Shown piece after piece: positions 1-9,169 of a stretch of DNA of 64,000 nucleotides (positions are counted from its first letter, which is position 1; every line of letters starts with the position of its first letter). The DNA comes from SAR324 cluster bacterium (lineage in GTDB: Bacteria > SAR324 > NAC60-12). Location: NCBI GenBank assembly GCA_015231825.1, contig JADGAV010000003.1:241524-305523 (forward strand). The letters run 5' to 3'. The translations under genes and the position numbers were made by a program. The notes under the pieces are model-generated. The model saw only the letters and a list, made by a program, of their open reading frames with translations, was not told where the DNA came from and did no database searches.

Positions 1-588
1 CCAACACCGGGTGGTTTGATAAACTTTGATTTTCTTGATTTCGTTGAATTTCGATGGGGAGTTGTTCCGGTTGTTTTTATTATAACCGTTCTTTTATACG
101 TGGGATTGGAATTTCTTTTATTACGTGGCACTATTGGAACAAAACTGTACGCAACAGGGTCGAATGAGTACGTTGCATTCAATCTGGGTATACGCGTCGG
201 ATGGGTCAGGGTTGGCGCATACATTTTCTCGGGCCTTACTGCTTCTCTGGCAGGATTAGTGGTGGCCGCCCGGATCGGGAGCGGCGACGTGCAATCAGGG
301 CTCCCTTTCACAATCACTTCAATTACCGCCGTTGTTGTCGGAGGGGCAAGCATTTTTGGAGGACGAAGCACTGCCGTCGGCACTTTTTTAGGAGTCACTC
401 TGGTGATTTTCATTCAAAATTCGTTGAATTTTCTCCACGTTTCTGCCTATTGGCAATATATCTGGGCAGGAGGACTGACACTCTTTGCGGTTGCAATATA
501 TTCGCTACAAACAGAGACGCCGATAAAGTGGCAGCAGCAGCTGAAGCAGATCAATTTTTTGAGTTCCGGCAAAGCACAAAAGTCGTAA
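1..588 (+). CDS. Sugar ABC transporter permease, RbsC type (C-terminal part)
   Basis: The reading frame is already open at base 1 and runs 195 codons to a TAA, so the start lies outside the window. Hydrophobic segments (about residues 20-40, 75-95, 105-145, 155-170) and the run ATGSNEYVAFNLGI, followed by SGLTASLAGLVVAARIGSG and VGGASIFGGRST, are typical of the C-terminal half of inner-membrane permeases of ribose/xylose-type importers. Such permeases work with a periplasmic sugar-binding protein and an ATPase, presumably encoded upstream. The SMP-30 lactonase gene follows after 38 bp, suggesting one catabolic operon. Exact sugar unknown. Confidence 0.9.
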   Translation, partial: PTPGGLINFDFLDFVEFRWGVVPVVFIITVLLYVGLEFLLLRGTIGTKLYATGSNEYVAFNLGIRVGWVRVGAYIFSGLTASLAGLVVAARIGSGDVQSGLPFTITSITAVVVGGASIFGGRSTAVGTFLGVTLVIFIQNSLNFLHVSAYWQYIWAGGLTLFAVAIYSLQTETPIKWQQQLKQINFLSSGKAQKS

Positions 589-626
589 CTCTCTCAAAAA
601 AAGTAAACCTCTTTTAATAAAAATAT

Positions 627-1499
627 ATGCAAAATATTGAATGCGTTGTTGATGCTAAGAATAAACTGGGTGAGGTTCCGGTATGGTGTCCCCGGGAACA
701 GGCATTGTACTGGATTGACATAGAGGGCTGTCTGCTCCAGCGATTCATTCCTGAACTGGGTGAGGTAAAAGTATGGAAAATGCCGGAAAGAATCGGTTCT
801 TTTGCAATCAGAGAAACGGGAGGACTGATTGTCGCTTTTGCATCTGGATTTGCATTTTACGACTTGGAAACTGAAAAAATTCAGTGGCTTTCCAAACCGG
901 AATCACATATTCCCCGAAATCGCTTCAATGATGGCAAATGCGACCGGAATGGCAGATTTTGGGCGGGGACCATGGACGATCAACTTTCTGAACACACGGC
1001 TGCACTCTACTGCTATAATCCCGACGGGACAGTCCAGCAAAGGCTCAAGGATGTCGGCATATCCAACAGTTTAGCCTGGTCTCCCGAAAATGATAAATTC
1101 TATTTTGCCGATACTTTGGACGGTTCAATATACGTTTTCGATTACGATCATGACAGCGGTCAAATCGCCAACAAACGTGTTTTTGCAACAACAGAAGAGC
1201 AACCGGGAGTGCCGGATGGATCAACAATTGATGAAGAAGGCTATCTTTGGAATGCTCAGTGGGATGGGTGGCGACTCGTCCGTTATGCACCCTCCGGGGA
1301 GATCAATCAAATTGTGGATCTTCCTGTGCAAAAGCCCACGAGTTGCATGTTTGGCGGAGCGAACTTAGACACCCTCTACGTGACATCCGCTATTTGGGAT
1401 CTTTCTTCTGAACAATTGAAAAAGCAACCTCATGCAGGAGGGGTTTTAGCGATTGATGTCGGCGTCAAAGGATTGCCTGAACCTCGATTTAAAGGATGA
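627..1499 (+). CDS. SMP-30/gluconolactonase/LRE family protein
   Basis: This is a 290-residue six-bladed propeller lactonase of the SMP-30/regucalcin family, expected to hydrolyse a sugar-acid lactone using one divalent metal. The metal ligands of the family can be placed at E16 (LGEVPVW), N147 (ISNSLAWSP) and D197 (VPDGST), with the substrate-side N101-D102 in FNDGKCDRNGRFWAGTMD. There is no signal peptide, so it should be cytoplasmic. It lies just after the sugar permease and before a DgoR-like regulator, which points to aldose oxidation through a lactone to an aldonate. The exact sugar cannot be read from sequence. Confidence 0.92.
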   Translation: MQNIECVVDAKNKLGEVPVWCPREQALYWIDIEGCLLQRFIPELGEVKVWKMPERIGSFAIRETGGLIVAFASGFAFYDLETEKIQWLSKPESHIPRNRFNDGKCDRNGRFWAGTMDDQLSEHTAALYCYNPDGTVQQRLKDVGISNSLAWSPENDKFYFADTLDGSIYVFDYDHDSGQIANKRVFATTEEQPGVPDGSTIDEEGYLWNAQWDGWRLVRYAPSGEINQIVDLPVQKPTSCMFGGANLDTLYVTSAIWDLSSEQLKKQPHAGGVLAIDVGVKGLPEPRFKG

Positions 1500-1681
1500 T
1501 GATCGATAAAAGGAAATGTTCCCGGGACTTTAAAAAAATTTCTATAGCGGTATCGGACAAAGGCAAGATCCTGGCTATTGTTCACACTTCTTAATCCTTG
1601 CCTAAAGAACGTGCACGACTCGCCGCCGGAGCAATTCAGGAGTATCAACTAAAATTTGAAGAAAAAGAGACCAAATTATGA
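1496..1681 (+). pseudogene. Possible decayed small gene between lactonase and GntR regulator
   Basis: A frame opening with two ATGs overlaps the lactonase stop and reads 32 codons (with KKISIAVSDKGKILAIV) to a TAA at 1592-1594. The same frame then continues as SLPKERARLAAGAIQEYQ to a TGA that overlaps the ATG of the GntR gene. Both ends thus show overlaps typical of translational coupling, but the frame is interrupted and very short. It may be what is left of a deleted operon gene, or chance. No family can be assigned. Confidence 0.25.
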
Positions 1682-2388
1682 CCACGATACCCAAACCCAG
1701 GGTTCACGCCAAAATGGTTCAAACCATCGGCACTCAAATTCTTCAGGGAAAATTTAAGTCGGGGGAAAATCTCCCCAGTGAAGCTGAAATCTGTCAAGAA
1801 TACAAAGTCAGCCGGACTGCACTTCGTGAAGCCATTAAAGTTTTGAGCGCGAAGGGATTGATTAAAACAGCCCCACGACGAGGCAGTATTGTTTGTGATC
1901 GTCAAGAATGGAATTATTTAGATGCCGATATTTTAGCCTGGACTCACAACAAGCAACCCGACCCTGTCTTAACAAGGGATCTTATCGAAATGCGCAGAAT
2001 TGTGGAACCGACAGCAGCAGAACTGGCAGCAAACCGAGCCAAAGGGCAAGATATTGCAAATATTGAAAGTGCCTATCAACAAATGAAAGACGCTTTGCCT
2101 CATGATATTGACCGATGCTGCCTTGCAGATGTTGAGTTCCATTCTGCAGTTTTGAGAGCCAGTAAAAACATCTGTCTGCAGCAAATGGTAAATATGATTT
2201 CTGCTGCTTTGGGGCATATGTTTCAGGTTTCTGCAAAGTCTCTACTGCAATCCCAGCAAGAGACATTATCCGTTCATTTTGACGTACTCGAAGCCATTCG
2301 ATTGCGAAACTCCGAAAAAGCGAAAGAAGCGACTCTCATCCTTATTGATTTTGCTGAAAAAAACTGGGCTGCTTTACCCAACAATTGA
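1678..2388 (+). CDS. GntR-family regulator, FadR/DgoR subfamily
   Basis: The 236-residue protein has an N-terminal winged helix-turn-helix (about residues 10-72, with LPSEAEICQEYKVSRTALREAI) and a C-terminal all-helical FCD ligand domain (about 95-225). The linker W-N-Y-L-D-A-D-I-L-A-W (78-88) is characteristic of DgoR-like repressors of sugar-acid catabolism. Likely FCD metal ligands include D151, H155 and H200. Its position after a sugar permease and a lactonase suggests it represses this operon and is relieved by an aldonate or uronate derivative. The ATG overlaps the TGA of the preceding broken frame. Confidence 0.9.
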   Translation: MTTIPKPRVHAKMVQTIGTQILQGKFKSGENLPSEAEICQEYKVSRTALREAIKVLSAKGLIKTAPRRGSIVCDRQEWNYLDADILAWTHNKQPDPVLTRDLIEMRRIVEPTAAELAANRAKGQDIANIESAYQQMKDALPHDIDRCCLADVEFHSAVLRASKNICLQQMVNMISAALGHMFQVSAKSLLQSQQETLSVHFDVLEAIRLRNSEKAKEATLILIDFAEKNWAALPNN

Positions 2389-2606
2389 GTGAAACCGGAC
2401 TTTTCAGAAGACCATCACTGATGAAAGGGTTCAGACAGCGCTCTCCCGCCTGAAACTCGGCCTACTAATTCTTCCTCCAACACAAATCGGATGACAATCT
2501 GTCCGTTTTTCAGGACGAAAGTCTTTCGCAGAAAAATTTGGCAAGAGATCCGGCCTGGTCCAAATCAATCAATTGCTATCCGAGAGAAATTCCTTTGCGA
2601 TGAGCT

Positions 2607-5600
2607 TCATGAAAAAGGTTTCATTAAACCTGGTTTCTCATATCCACCAGAGAGCAGATTTTTAATATCATCCAAACAAAAATACAATGCAGGCACGAGA
2701 ATAAGGGTGACAAATGTCGCAAATAAAATTCCAATCCCCAGGCTGATAGCAGTCGGAATTAAAAATTGAGCCTGCCGGGATTGCTCAAACAAAATGGGCC
2801 CGAGACCCGCAAATGTTGTAATTGAAGTAATCACAATGGGTCTGAACCTCATGCGTGACGCACCCAAAAGGGCATTAAAAAGGTTACTCCTTACTTCAGG
2901 ATGACGGTTAATCGCATCAATCAAAATGAGTGCATCGTTGACCACAACCCCTGTTAAACCAACGAGTCCGAAAAGACTCATGAAACTGATAGGATGACCC
3001 AGAATATAGTGCCCCGCCACAGCTCCTGCAATGCCGAAGGGGATTGAAAGCATGACGATTACCGGCTGGGAATAACTCCGAAAGAAAACTGCAAGAAGCG
3101 AAAAAATACCTATCAGAGCAATTCCGAATCCCAGCCAAAGACTGTTCATCGATTTTGTTCTGTTTTCATGGGAACCTTTCATTTTTATTGATGTTCCAGG
3201 ATACATTTCCCCCAGTTTGCTTAAGTAAACTTCATTGATCGTATCGGTCAGCTGATCTGTATTATCAATCCCTTCTTCAATCCCTGCCGTGATTTCGACG
3301 ACTCTCTGAAGATTTACTCTGCGAATGGCAGCGGGTTCCACCCCTTCCTTTATGAGCGCGGCATCTTTCAGAAATATCATCTTTCCCTGCGGGGTGTTGA
3401 TTTTCATTTCATTGAGCGTATTGACATTGTCTCTGTATAGTTTAGGGAACAAAACCACAACATCAATATCCTGGTTTTCTCTGGTAATTGAGTGAGTCTC
3501 AATCCCCTGAAAGGCTCCTCTTAAACTTTCTGCAAAAATCGTCGGTGTGATGCCCAGTGCAATAGCCTCATCAGACAAGGAAAACTGAAATTCGCGACTT
3601 CCGCCTGTTTCACTGTCTACAATGTCTTTGACGTTTTCAAAGGAGAGCAACTGCCCTTTTAAATCCTCAACCGCCTTTTTCAGCAAGGCAGGGTTCCTGT
3701 GGGAGAGTGTGATTCTAATATCATCTCCAAAATGAATCATACGGCTTCTGAAATTCAATGCTAAAATTTCCGGTGATTTTGGGATTGCCTTCCTCCACAT
3801 CATAGTAAATTGCCTGATGTTTACATTTCGTTCTTCTTCTTTTTTAAAACGTACCCGAATATCGATGGTCGTATTTTCGGTTCTGGAACGCCTGGATCTT
3901 GCTTGCACTCGTGTGAAAATATGGTCATAACTCTTTTTCCCATTGCCTGCTTCCAGATCTATTTTTTCTATAATATCAATAGCTGTTTTTTCAACATCAC
4001 GAATCAATTTTCGGGTTTTGTCGCCAGGAAATCCTGTCGGTAATTCAAGGGTCGCATTGATAGAATCGGAATCAATGCTGGGAAAAAACTGCAGAGGCAC
4101 CACTCCCCCACCAATGAATCCTCCGCTTAAGGATAAAAAAACAATGGCGGCGGCAACCGTCGAGTACCGGTATTCCAGGGTTACCCGGATAACAGCAGTG
4201 AAGGGTTTGTTGATAATCCACTTTAAACCCCTGTCAAAAAAACGCCTCGCCAATTCAATGGGCCTCAAAATGATCAAGAGCGGTTTATTTGAAATATGCC
4301 CCAGGTGGGCTGGTAGAATAAAAAGTGCCTCAATCAGAGAAATCGAAAGGACAGCAATCACAATGGTCGGGATTGCGTAAATGAAAGTCCCCATCCGTCC
4401 TTCAACAAAAAGCATAGGAGCAAATGCACACAATGTGGTCAAGATAGCGAATGTGACCGGCCCCGCCATTTCCAGACAACCGTCGATGGCGGCATCAATT
4501 TTGTTTTTCCCCATTTCTATATGGCGATAGATGTTTTCTCCAATTACAACCGCATCATCCACGACAATTCCTGAGACCAGGATAAAAGCAAACAGGGAAT
4601 TCATATGGATAGTGACCCCGGCAAAAGGTAAAAAAATCAACGAACCAATAAAGGATATGGGAATCCCCAGCATCACCCAAAATGCCAACCTCAATTCCAT
4701 AAAAAATGCCAGGGTCAGGAATACCAGCGCCAGCCCTATTCCTGCATTTCTCACCAGCAGCTCAAGACGGTCATCAAACATTTCGGAGCGATCACTCCAG
4801 ACTTCAAATTTTAGCGTATCAGGTAAATTATTCTGATACTCCGCAAGCTTGGCAGTCACTATTTTTGAAAGTTGTCCCGGAGTCGAATCTTTATCCTGGT
4901 AGATACTGAATATGACTGCCGGTTGACCATCAAACAATGCCATGCTGTCGGTTTCCTGCAAACTTTCTCTTATTGTTGCAATTTCGTTGAGCGTGAGAAC
5001 AGACCCATCAGCCAGAGTATCAACGACAATCTCTCCAATTTCTTGAGCAGAGGCTTTTTTGGAGTTGGTTCTCAGTAAAATCTGACTGGCTCCCACTTTT
5101 ACAGAACCAGCAGGTATATCGGAAGAGGCTTTTTTTACCCTGACGGCCAATGCGTTCAGGGTCTGATTGTATTGGTTTAGGTGGTCAGGGTTTACCTCTA
5201 TTAAAATTTCTCTGGGAATGTCGCCGCTGATGCTGATATAGCTGATACCTTCAATCGATAACAATTCGTCTTTGATCTGATAAGCGTAATCAAAAAGAAT
5301 CGTCCTGGGAATTTCACCATAAAGTACAAGGTCCATCAGGTTAACACGGCGGACTTGCTTTGATACCTGCGGATCAGAGACCTCGTCCGGAAAAGATTTG
5401 ATGGAATCGACCGCATTTCTTATTTCTTGAAGAACCGCCTGCTGATCCACTCCTTTTTTTAGATCGGCTCTCAATGAAGCACGCTCTTCATTGGCTGTAC
5501 AAAGAATTTCTTCAAGGCCGTCAATTTCAGTAATAGCCTGTTCGATGGGTTGGCAGAGTGCCGTTGAAACTTCACTGGGGCCAGCCCCTGGGTAGGAAAC

Positions 5601-5747
5601 ACTGATATTGATCCGGTTGTACTCGACATCTGGAAAGACTTCCTGCGGAATATTGTATCCTGTGTAAATACCTCCCATGATGATAAAAAGAAGCAAAATA
5701 TTGGCTGCAACATGATTGTGGACCATGTATTTGATAAAGCCAGTCAT
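2607..5747 (-). CDS. RND efflux transporter, AcrB/HAE1-like inner-membrane pump
   Basis: At 1046 residues this is a full-length RND pump. It has the N-terminal transmembrane helix (about 12-30), a periplasmic porter domain, the central helical block with the proton-relay Asp pair in GIVVDDAVVIGEN near residue 400, a second porter domain, and a C-terminal block with VNDALILIDAI. Family knowledge: such trimers export drugs, lipids or detergents using proton motive force, through an adaptor and an outer-membrane channel. The adaptor gene lies 1 bp upstream in the same direction; no TolC-like gene is in the window, so the outer channel is probably shared. Substrate unknown. Confidence 0.95.
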   Translation of the reverse strand: MTGFIKYMVHNHVAANILLLFIIMGGIYTGYNIPQEVFPDVEYNRINISVSYPGAGPSEVSTALCQPIEQAITEIDGLEEILCTANEERASLRADLKKGVDQQAVLQEIRNAVDSIKSFPDEVSDPQVSKQVRRVNLMDLVLYGEIPRTILFDYAYQIKDELLSIEGISYISISGDIPREILIEVNPDHLNQYNQTLNALAVRVKKASSDIPAGSVKVGASQILLRTNSKKASAQEIGEIVVDTLADGSVLTLNEIATIRESLQETDSMALFDGQPAVIFSIYQDKDSTPGQLSKIVTAKLAEYQNNLPDTLKFEVWSDRSEMFDDRLELLVRNAGIGLALVFLTLAFFMELRLAFWVMLGIPISFIGSLIFLPFAGVTIHMNSLFAFILVSGIVVDDAVVIGENIYRHIEMGKNKIDAAIDGCLEMAGPVTFAILTTLCAFAPMLFVEGRMGTFIYAIPTIVIAVLSISLIEALFILPAHLGHISNKPLLIILRPIELARRFFDRGLKWIINKPFTAVIRVTLEYRYSTVAAAIVFLSLSGGFIGGGVVPLQFFPSIDSDSINATLELPTGFPGDKTRKLIRDVEKTAIDIIEKIDLEAGNGKKSYDHIFTRVQARSRRSRTENTTIDIRVRFKKEEERNVNIRQFTMMWRKAIPKSPEILALNFRSRMIHFGDDIRITLSHRNPALLKKAVEDLKGQLLSFENVKDIVDSETGGSREFQFSLSDEAIALGITPTIFAESLRGAFQGIETHSITRENQDIDVVVLFPKLYRDNVNTLNEMKINTPQGKMIFLKDAALIKEGVEPAAIRRVNLQRVVEITAGIEEGIDNTDQLTDTINEVYLSKLGEMYPGTSIKMKGSHENRTKSMNSLWLGFGIALIGIFSLLAVFFRSYSQPVIVMLSIPFGIAGAVAGHYILGHPISFMSLFGLVGLTGVVVNDALILIDAINRHPEVRSNLFNALLGASRMRFRPIVITSITTFAGLGPILFEQSRQAQFLIPTAISLGIGILFATFVTLILVPALYFCLDDIKNLLSGGYEKPGLMKPFS
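2612..2631 (-). terminator. Weak intrinsic terminator inside the RND gene 3' end
   Basis: Read on the minus strand, AGGTTT-aatg-AAACCT forms a 6-bp hairpin followed by TTTTT. It overlaps the last codons and lies just before the stop of the RND pump gene. The stem is short and AT-rich, so it may be weak. Confidence 0.35.
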
Positions 5748-5748
5748 C

Positions 5749-7098
5749 TCAGTTCTCCCTCGCTAACTTTTTCCGCTTTTTGTTTTCGTTCCCGGCTTCC
5801 AGGCGTTTTTTCCATCCCTCTTGCCTCGGGGCTTTTTCTGAAGTCCCGCTTTTTGTAAGGCTCTCAGCCTCTTTCCCCGGACCGGCTCTTTTTCCAGGAT
5901 CAGGGCCAGAGGCTTGCTCCGGATCAAAAATTTTCAGTTTCATTCCAGGAATCGGCGTGGGCAAATAGGAAGTAATCACGCGGGCTCCCGGCATGATTCC
6001 ACGGGCAACCAGGTATTCATGATCAGTTTTCCATTTTATTTCAACATTTTGAATTTGTAACCTTTCCTCTTCTGAAATCAGCCAGACAGTATTGTTGCTT
6101 CGCAATGAATCTTGAGGAATACCAATGGTTTCTGACATCTCATTCCCTTCAATCTCTAAATCCACAAAAAGTCCGAAAGGAAGGACATTGCCCAAGTTTG
6201 AATAGGTATTTTCTACTTCGACTAAAACGGTGACTGAGTTCCCCAGAGTATCCACCTCCTGCAACTGCCTTTTGACTTCCCCCTGCCAGATATGGCTTTT
6301 TTCACCAATTCTCTTTGTGATCCTGACCCTTGATCCATTCTGCGAATTGCCTCGATTTTCGGCAATATTTATCCAGGCCAGTTCTTCCAGGGTAATTGAT
6401 GCTTTGAGAATGATCGGATGATCTTTTATCAGCGTCCCCACAGACTGACCGGGTTGAATCAGCTGCCCTTCAGACAGGTTGACTGAATGAATATACCCGT
6501 TGAAAGGGGCAAAAACAGAGCTTCGTGTCAGATCGAGTTCAACCTGTTTCAAGTTGACTGCGGCGGATTCTAAATTTGCCTGAGCATTTTTAACTTTGGG
6601 TTCATAACTGTTAAGTTCACTGATCGCACGGTACAACTCTTTGATATCTAGATTTTTTAATTTGTTCCTTTGTCCGGAATTGACATTTTGGGTAGTGAGG
6701 GCAATCGTCAATTCGTAGGTCAATTCATTGAGGGCCTTTGCATATTGTGACCTGGCCTGTTCAACCTTTATTTTGTAATCTTCGTCATTAATCATAAAAA
6801 GAAGATCCCCAGCTTCAATCCATCCTCCCTCAATAAAATTTTCGCTAATACGAATCACGCGTCCCTTGATTTCCGAAGAAATACCTAAACGGGCAACAGG
6901 TTGAGTCTTCGCATTGGAATGAACAAGTATTCGGTAGGATTTGGGAACGGCTTCTGCAGCATGGACCAAGGTGACTTTTTCTGACCTGATTTTTTGTGTT
7001 CGCGGCGCTTCCCTTAATTCTAACAATTTGACTGTCCCCCAGGCTCCGGCAGCAAGGAGCAATAGTGGAAATAATGATTTGAATAATTTTCTTTTCAT
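5749..7098 (-). CDS. RND periplasmic adaptor (membrane fusion protein)
   Basis: This 449-residue protein has an N-terminal membrane segment (LFPLLLLAAGAWGTVKLLEL), a lipoyl-like half-motif (EGGWIEAGDLLFMIND), a long alpha-helical hairpin (about 125-190), the second lipoyl half (GYIHSVNLSEGQLIQPGQ) and beta-barrel and membrane-proximal regions. It should bridge the downstream pump to an outer-membrane channel. The start is preceded by GGAG. The last 55 residues or so are unusual: a P/G/K/E-rich tail ending in KKRLEAGNENKKRKKLAREN, absent from typical adaptors and predicted disordered. The two genes form a tight two-gene operon. Confidence 0.92.
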   Translation of the reverse strand: MKRKLFKSLFPLLLLAAGAWGTVKLLELREAPRTQKIRSEKVTLVHAAEAVPKSYRILVHSNAKTQPVARLGISSEIKGRVIRISENFIEGGWIEAGDLLFMINDEDYKIKVEQARSQYAKALNELTYELTIALTTQNVNSGQRNKLKNLDIKELYRAISELNSYEPKVKNAQANLESAAVNLKQVELDLTRSSVFAPFNGYIHSVNLSEGQLIQPGQSVGTLIKDHPIILKASITLEELAWINIAENRGNSQNGSRVRITKRIGEKSHIWQGEVKRQLQEVDTLGNSVTVLVEVENTYSNLGNVLPFGLFVDLEIEGNEMSETIGIPQDSLRSNNTVWLISEEERLQIQNVEIKWKTDHEYLVARGIMPGARVITSYLPTPIPGMKLKIFDPEQASGPDPGKRAGPGKEAESLTKSGTSEKAPRQEGWKKRLEAGNENKKRKKLAREN

Positions 7099-7536
7099 GG
7101 AATTTTTTCTCCAGGTTTCCCTATAGGACTGCTCAATTTTTAATGGAGATTGACTGCGAAGATTCGTTTTACTGCTGAACCCTCACTTTCGTTTGAATAG
7201 AAAAAATAGGGGAGATCCTGTGAAAACAAATTCCGACTCAGTGAAAAGATGTTTATGAACTTCCCAGATTTCATGATTTTCTGTTTTCGCTGGCGCCATC
7301 TCCTTTCCATTCAGCTGATCCATATTACGAGCAATTCCCCGGAAGACGATTCATTTTCATCAGGGCACAATTGCAGGTAATATCGTGCTGTGAAATAATG
7401 TCATTTGACAATAAAGCAATTTTTTGCAAATGTCAGAGTCTTATTTAAGTAGAATCGATGAATTGTTTTCTGCAGAAAAATTTCTGAAGGTCCGCGGACC
7501 AGTAAAAATCTACACGATGAAAAAGGAGGATCTCCT
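7099..7536. other. Intergenic region between the adaptor and MttB-family genes
   Basis: These 438 bp separate divergently transcribed genes and should hold both promoters. A TTGACA sits at 7405-7410, but no convincing -10 follows at 16-18 bp. The stretch 7391-7409 matches one at 45574-45592 in 18 of 19 positions. I see no RNA gene or credible reading frame here. Confidence 0.5.
7524..7536 (+). promoter_or_regulatory. Self-complementary Shine-Dalgarno of the MttB-family gene
   Basis: The strong ribosome-binding site fixes the start at ATG 7537. AGGAG (7524-7528), GAT, CTCCT (7532-7536) can fold into a 5-bp hairpin that would hide the site. The stem is short, so regulation is only a possibility. 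Confidence 0.4.
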
Positions 7537-8925
7537 ATGGATCCAAATTCTGCAAACCTGATTTTTGAAGCCTCTTTGGACCTGCTTGAAAATCCCGGGG
7601 TTCGGATTGAACACGATAAAGTGACTGCCCAATTACTGAAGGCGGGAGCCAAAGCAGGCAATGACGCTCAAGTGATTTGTTTCCCGAAAGAGCTGGTGAA
7701 AGAAAGTATTGCCCAAGCCCCCTCTGAAGTCTTCTTCGCTGACAGGGACGGCAGCGGAAAAACAATCTCTGCCCATGGCAATACTTTGAACTGGACAGTT
7801 CCCGGAATGAACATCCTGAAGGAGAACACACACCGTCGTTTTACAAGCACAGATATGGGAGAGATGGCGAAATTGGTGGAACAACTTCCCAATGTGGATG
7901 GAATATTTGGGATGGCCCTAGCCGATATGCCCACTCGCTCCCAAGACGTGGTCGGACTTCGGGTGATGGCCGAAAACACCAAAAAACACATTCGAGTGTT
8001 GTGCTTCACCCCGGAAGGAGCTGATGTTCTGTGTGAGATGAAAGATGTCGTGGGAGCATATCCCTGGTTTAGTGTGGGATTTACCGCTCATGGTCCCCTG
8101 CGATGGACCAATCTCGCACTGGAAATATTTGCTCGAACGGCAGGAAAAGGCATTCCAACTACCATCAACGGTGAACCCATGTCAGGAGCGTCCGCTCCAT
8201 GCACCCTGGCTGGTGCAGCAGCGGTAGGCAATGCAGAGATTCTTTCAGGCTTGGTCATCAACCAAATTCTGGAACCCGGTCGTCCTTGCATCTACAACCT
8301 GGGACTCGCCCACATTTTCGATATGCGAACCAGCATTGCCGTTACCGGTGCCCCGGAAAACCATCTGCTGGCAGACGTCAGTGCGGCCCTGGGAAGATTG
8401 TACAATCTGCCATCCTGCTCATGGGTATCTACCGAAAGTATGTGCGTGGACAGTCAAGCGAGTATCGAAAAAACGGCAGGTTATTTTTCCCACCTGAACA
8501 GCGGGGTCAGTCTAATTTTTGGAGTCGGCCAACTGGAATCAGAACTCACGATTTCGCCTGCGCAAGCGGTGATTGACAATGAAATCATTTCCTATGTCCG
8601 TCGCTATCTGCGCGGAATCGAAGTCAACCCTGAAACGCTGGCGGTCGATGTGGTTCGGTCCGTGGGAATCGGCGGGAATTTCCTCGCGGAAGATCATACC
8701 GTCAGACATTTTAGAAACGAGTTTTTTGAACCGTCTCTCCTCCTGAGAGAAAGCCGGGAGCCCTGGAAGAGAGCAGGAAGCAAACCCCTGGCTCAAAAGG
8801 CAGAGGAAGTTGCAGAAAAACTTGTCAAAAAAGAAATGCCGGCTTCCCTTTCTGAAGACGAGGCAAGAGAACTCAGAAAGCTTGAAGATGCTTTTCTAAA
8901 GAGACTGTCAACCCAGGCATCATAA
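7537..8925 (+). CDS. Trimethylamine methyltransferase (MttB/COG5598) family protein, no pyrrolysine codon
   Basis: The 462-residue product resembles MttB-type TIM-barrel methyltransferases, which move a methyl group from an amine to a corrinoid protein. Family-like stretches include NPGVRIEHD, LNWTVPGMNI, TTINGEPMSGASAPCTLAGA and a C-terminal NEFFEPSLLLRE. The frame has no internal TAG, so it belongs to the larger non-pyrrolysine group, which includes demethylases of glycine betaine and related quaternary amines. No corrinoid protein or corrinoid-activating gene is nearby, so the methyl acceptor and substrate are unknown. It may act in quaternary-amine breakdown, or in another reaction altogether. 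Confidence 0.88.
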   Translation: MDPNSANLIFEASLDLLENPGVRIEHDKVTAQLLKAGAKAGNDAQVICFPKELVKESIAQAPSEVFFADRDGSGKTISAHGNTLNWTVPGMNILKENTHRRFTSTDMGEMAKLVEQLPNVDGIFGMALADMPTRSQDVVGLRVMAENTKKHIRVLCFTPEGADVLCEMKDVVGAYPWFSVGFTAHGPLRWTNLALEIFARTAGKGIPTTINGEPMSGASAPCTLAGAAAVGNAEILSGLVINQILEPGRPCIYNLGLAHIFDMRTSIAVTGAPENHLLADVSAALGRLYNLPSCSWVSTESMCVDSQASIEKTAGYFSHLNSGVSLIFGVGQLESELTISPAQAVIDNEIISYVRRYLRGIEVNPETLAVDVVRSVGIGGNFLAEDHTVRHFRNEFFEPSLLLRESREPWKRAGSKPLAQKAEEVAEKLVKKEMPASLSEDEARELRKLEDAFLKRLSTQAS

Positions 8926-9169
8926 ATTATTACATTTTAAAATCCTGTTTTATACCTTCCAGCAAAAATTTACCCTCCCGGCCAGGTTCGGGGATACAGC
9001 TCTATATCCTTCACGCCAAATATATTTTTCCTCTCAGATAGTGCTCCTTTTGCGGTGAACGAAACATAAGTTGAAAGTTGAAAATGATTCTTATAAGATG
9101 CCGGCTCTTTAAAAAACCGGGCGTTTAAAAATTTACCGGCCAGGGGGGAACCTGCTGCAGGGAAATCAT

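Noticed and set aside
2491..2769. 92-codon plus-strand frame at the end of the RND gene
   Set aside because: Most of it is antisense to the RND coding sequence; no ribosome site.
7405..7433. TTGACA promoter before the methyltransferase gene
   Set aside because: No acceptable -10 box at 16-18 bp spacing.
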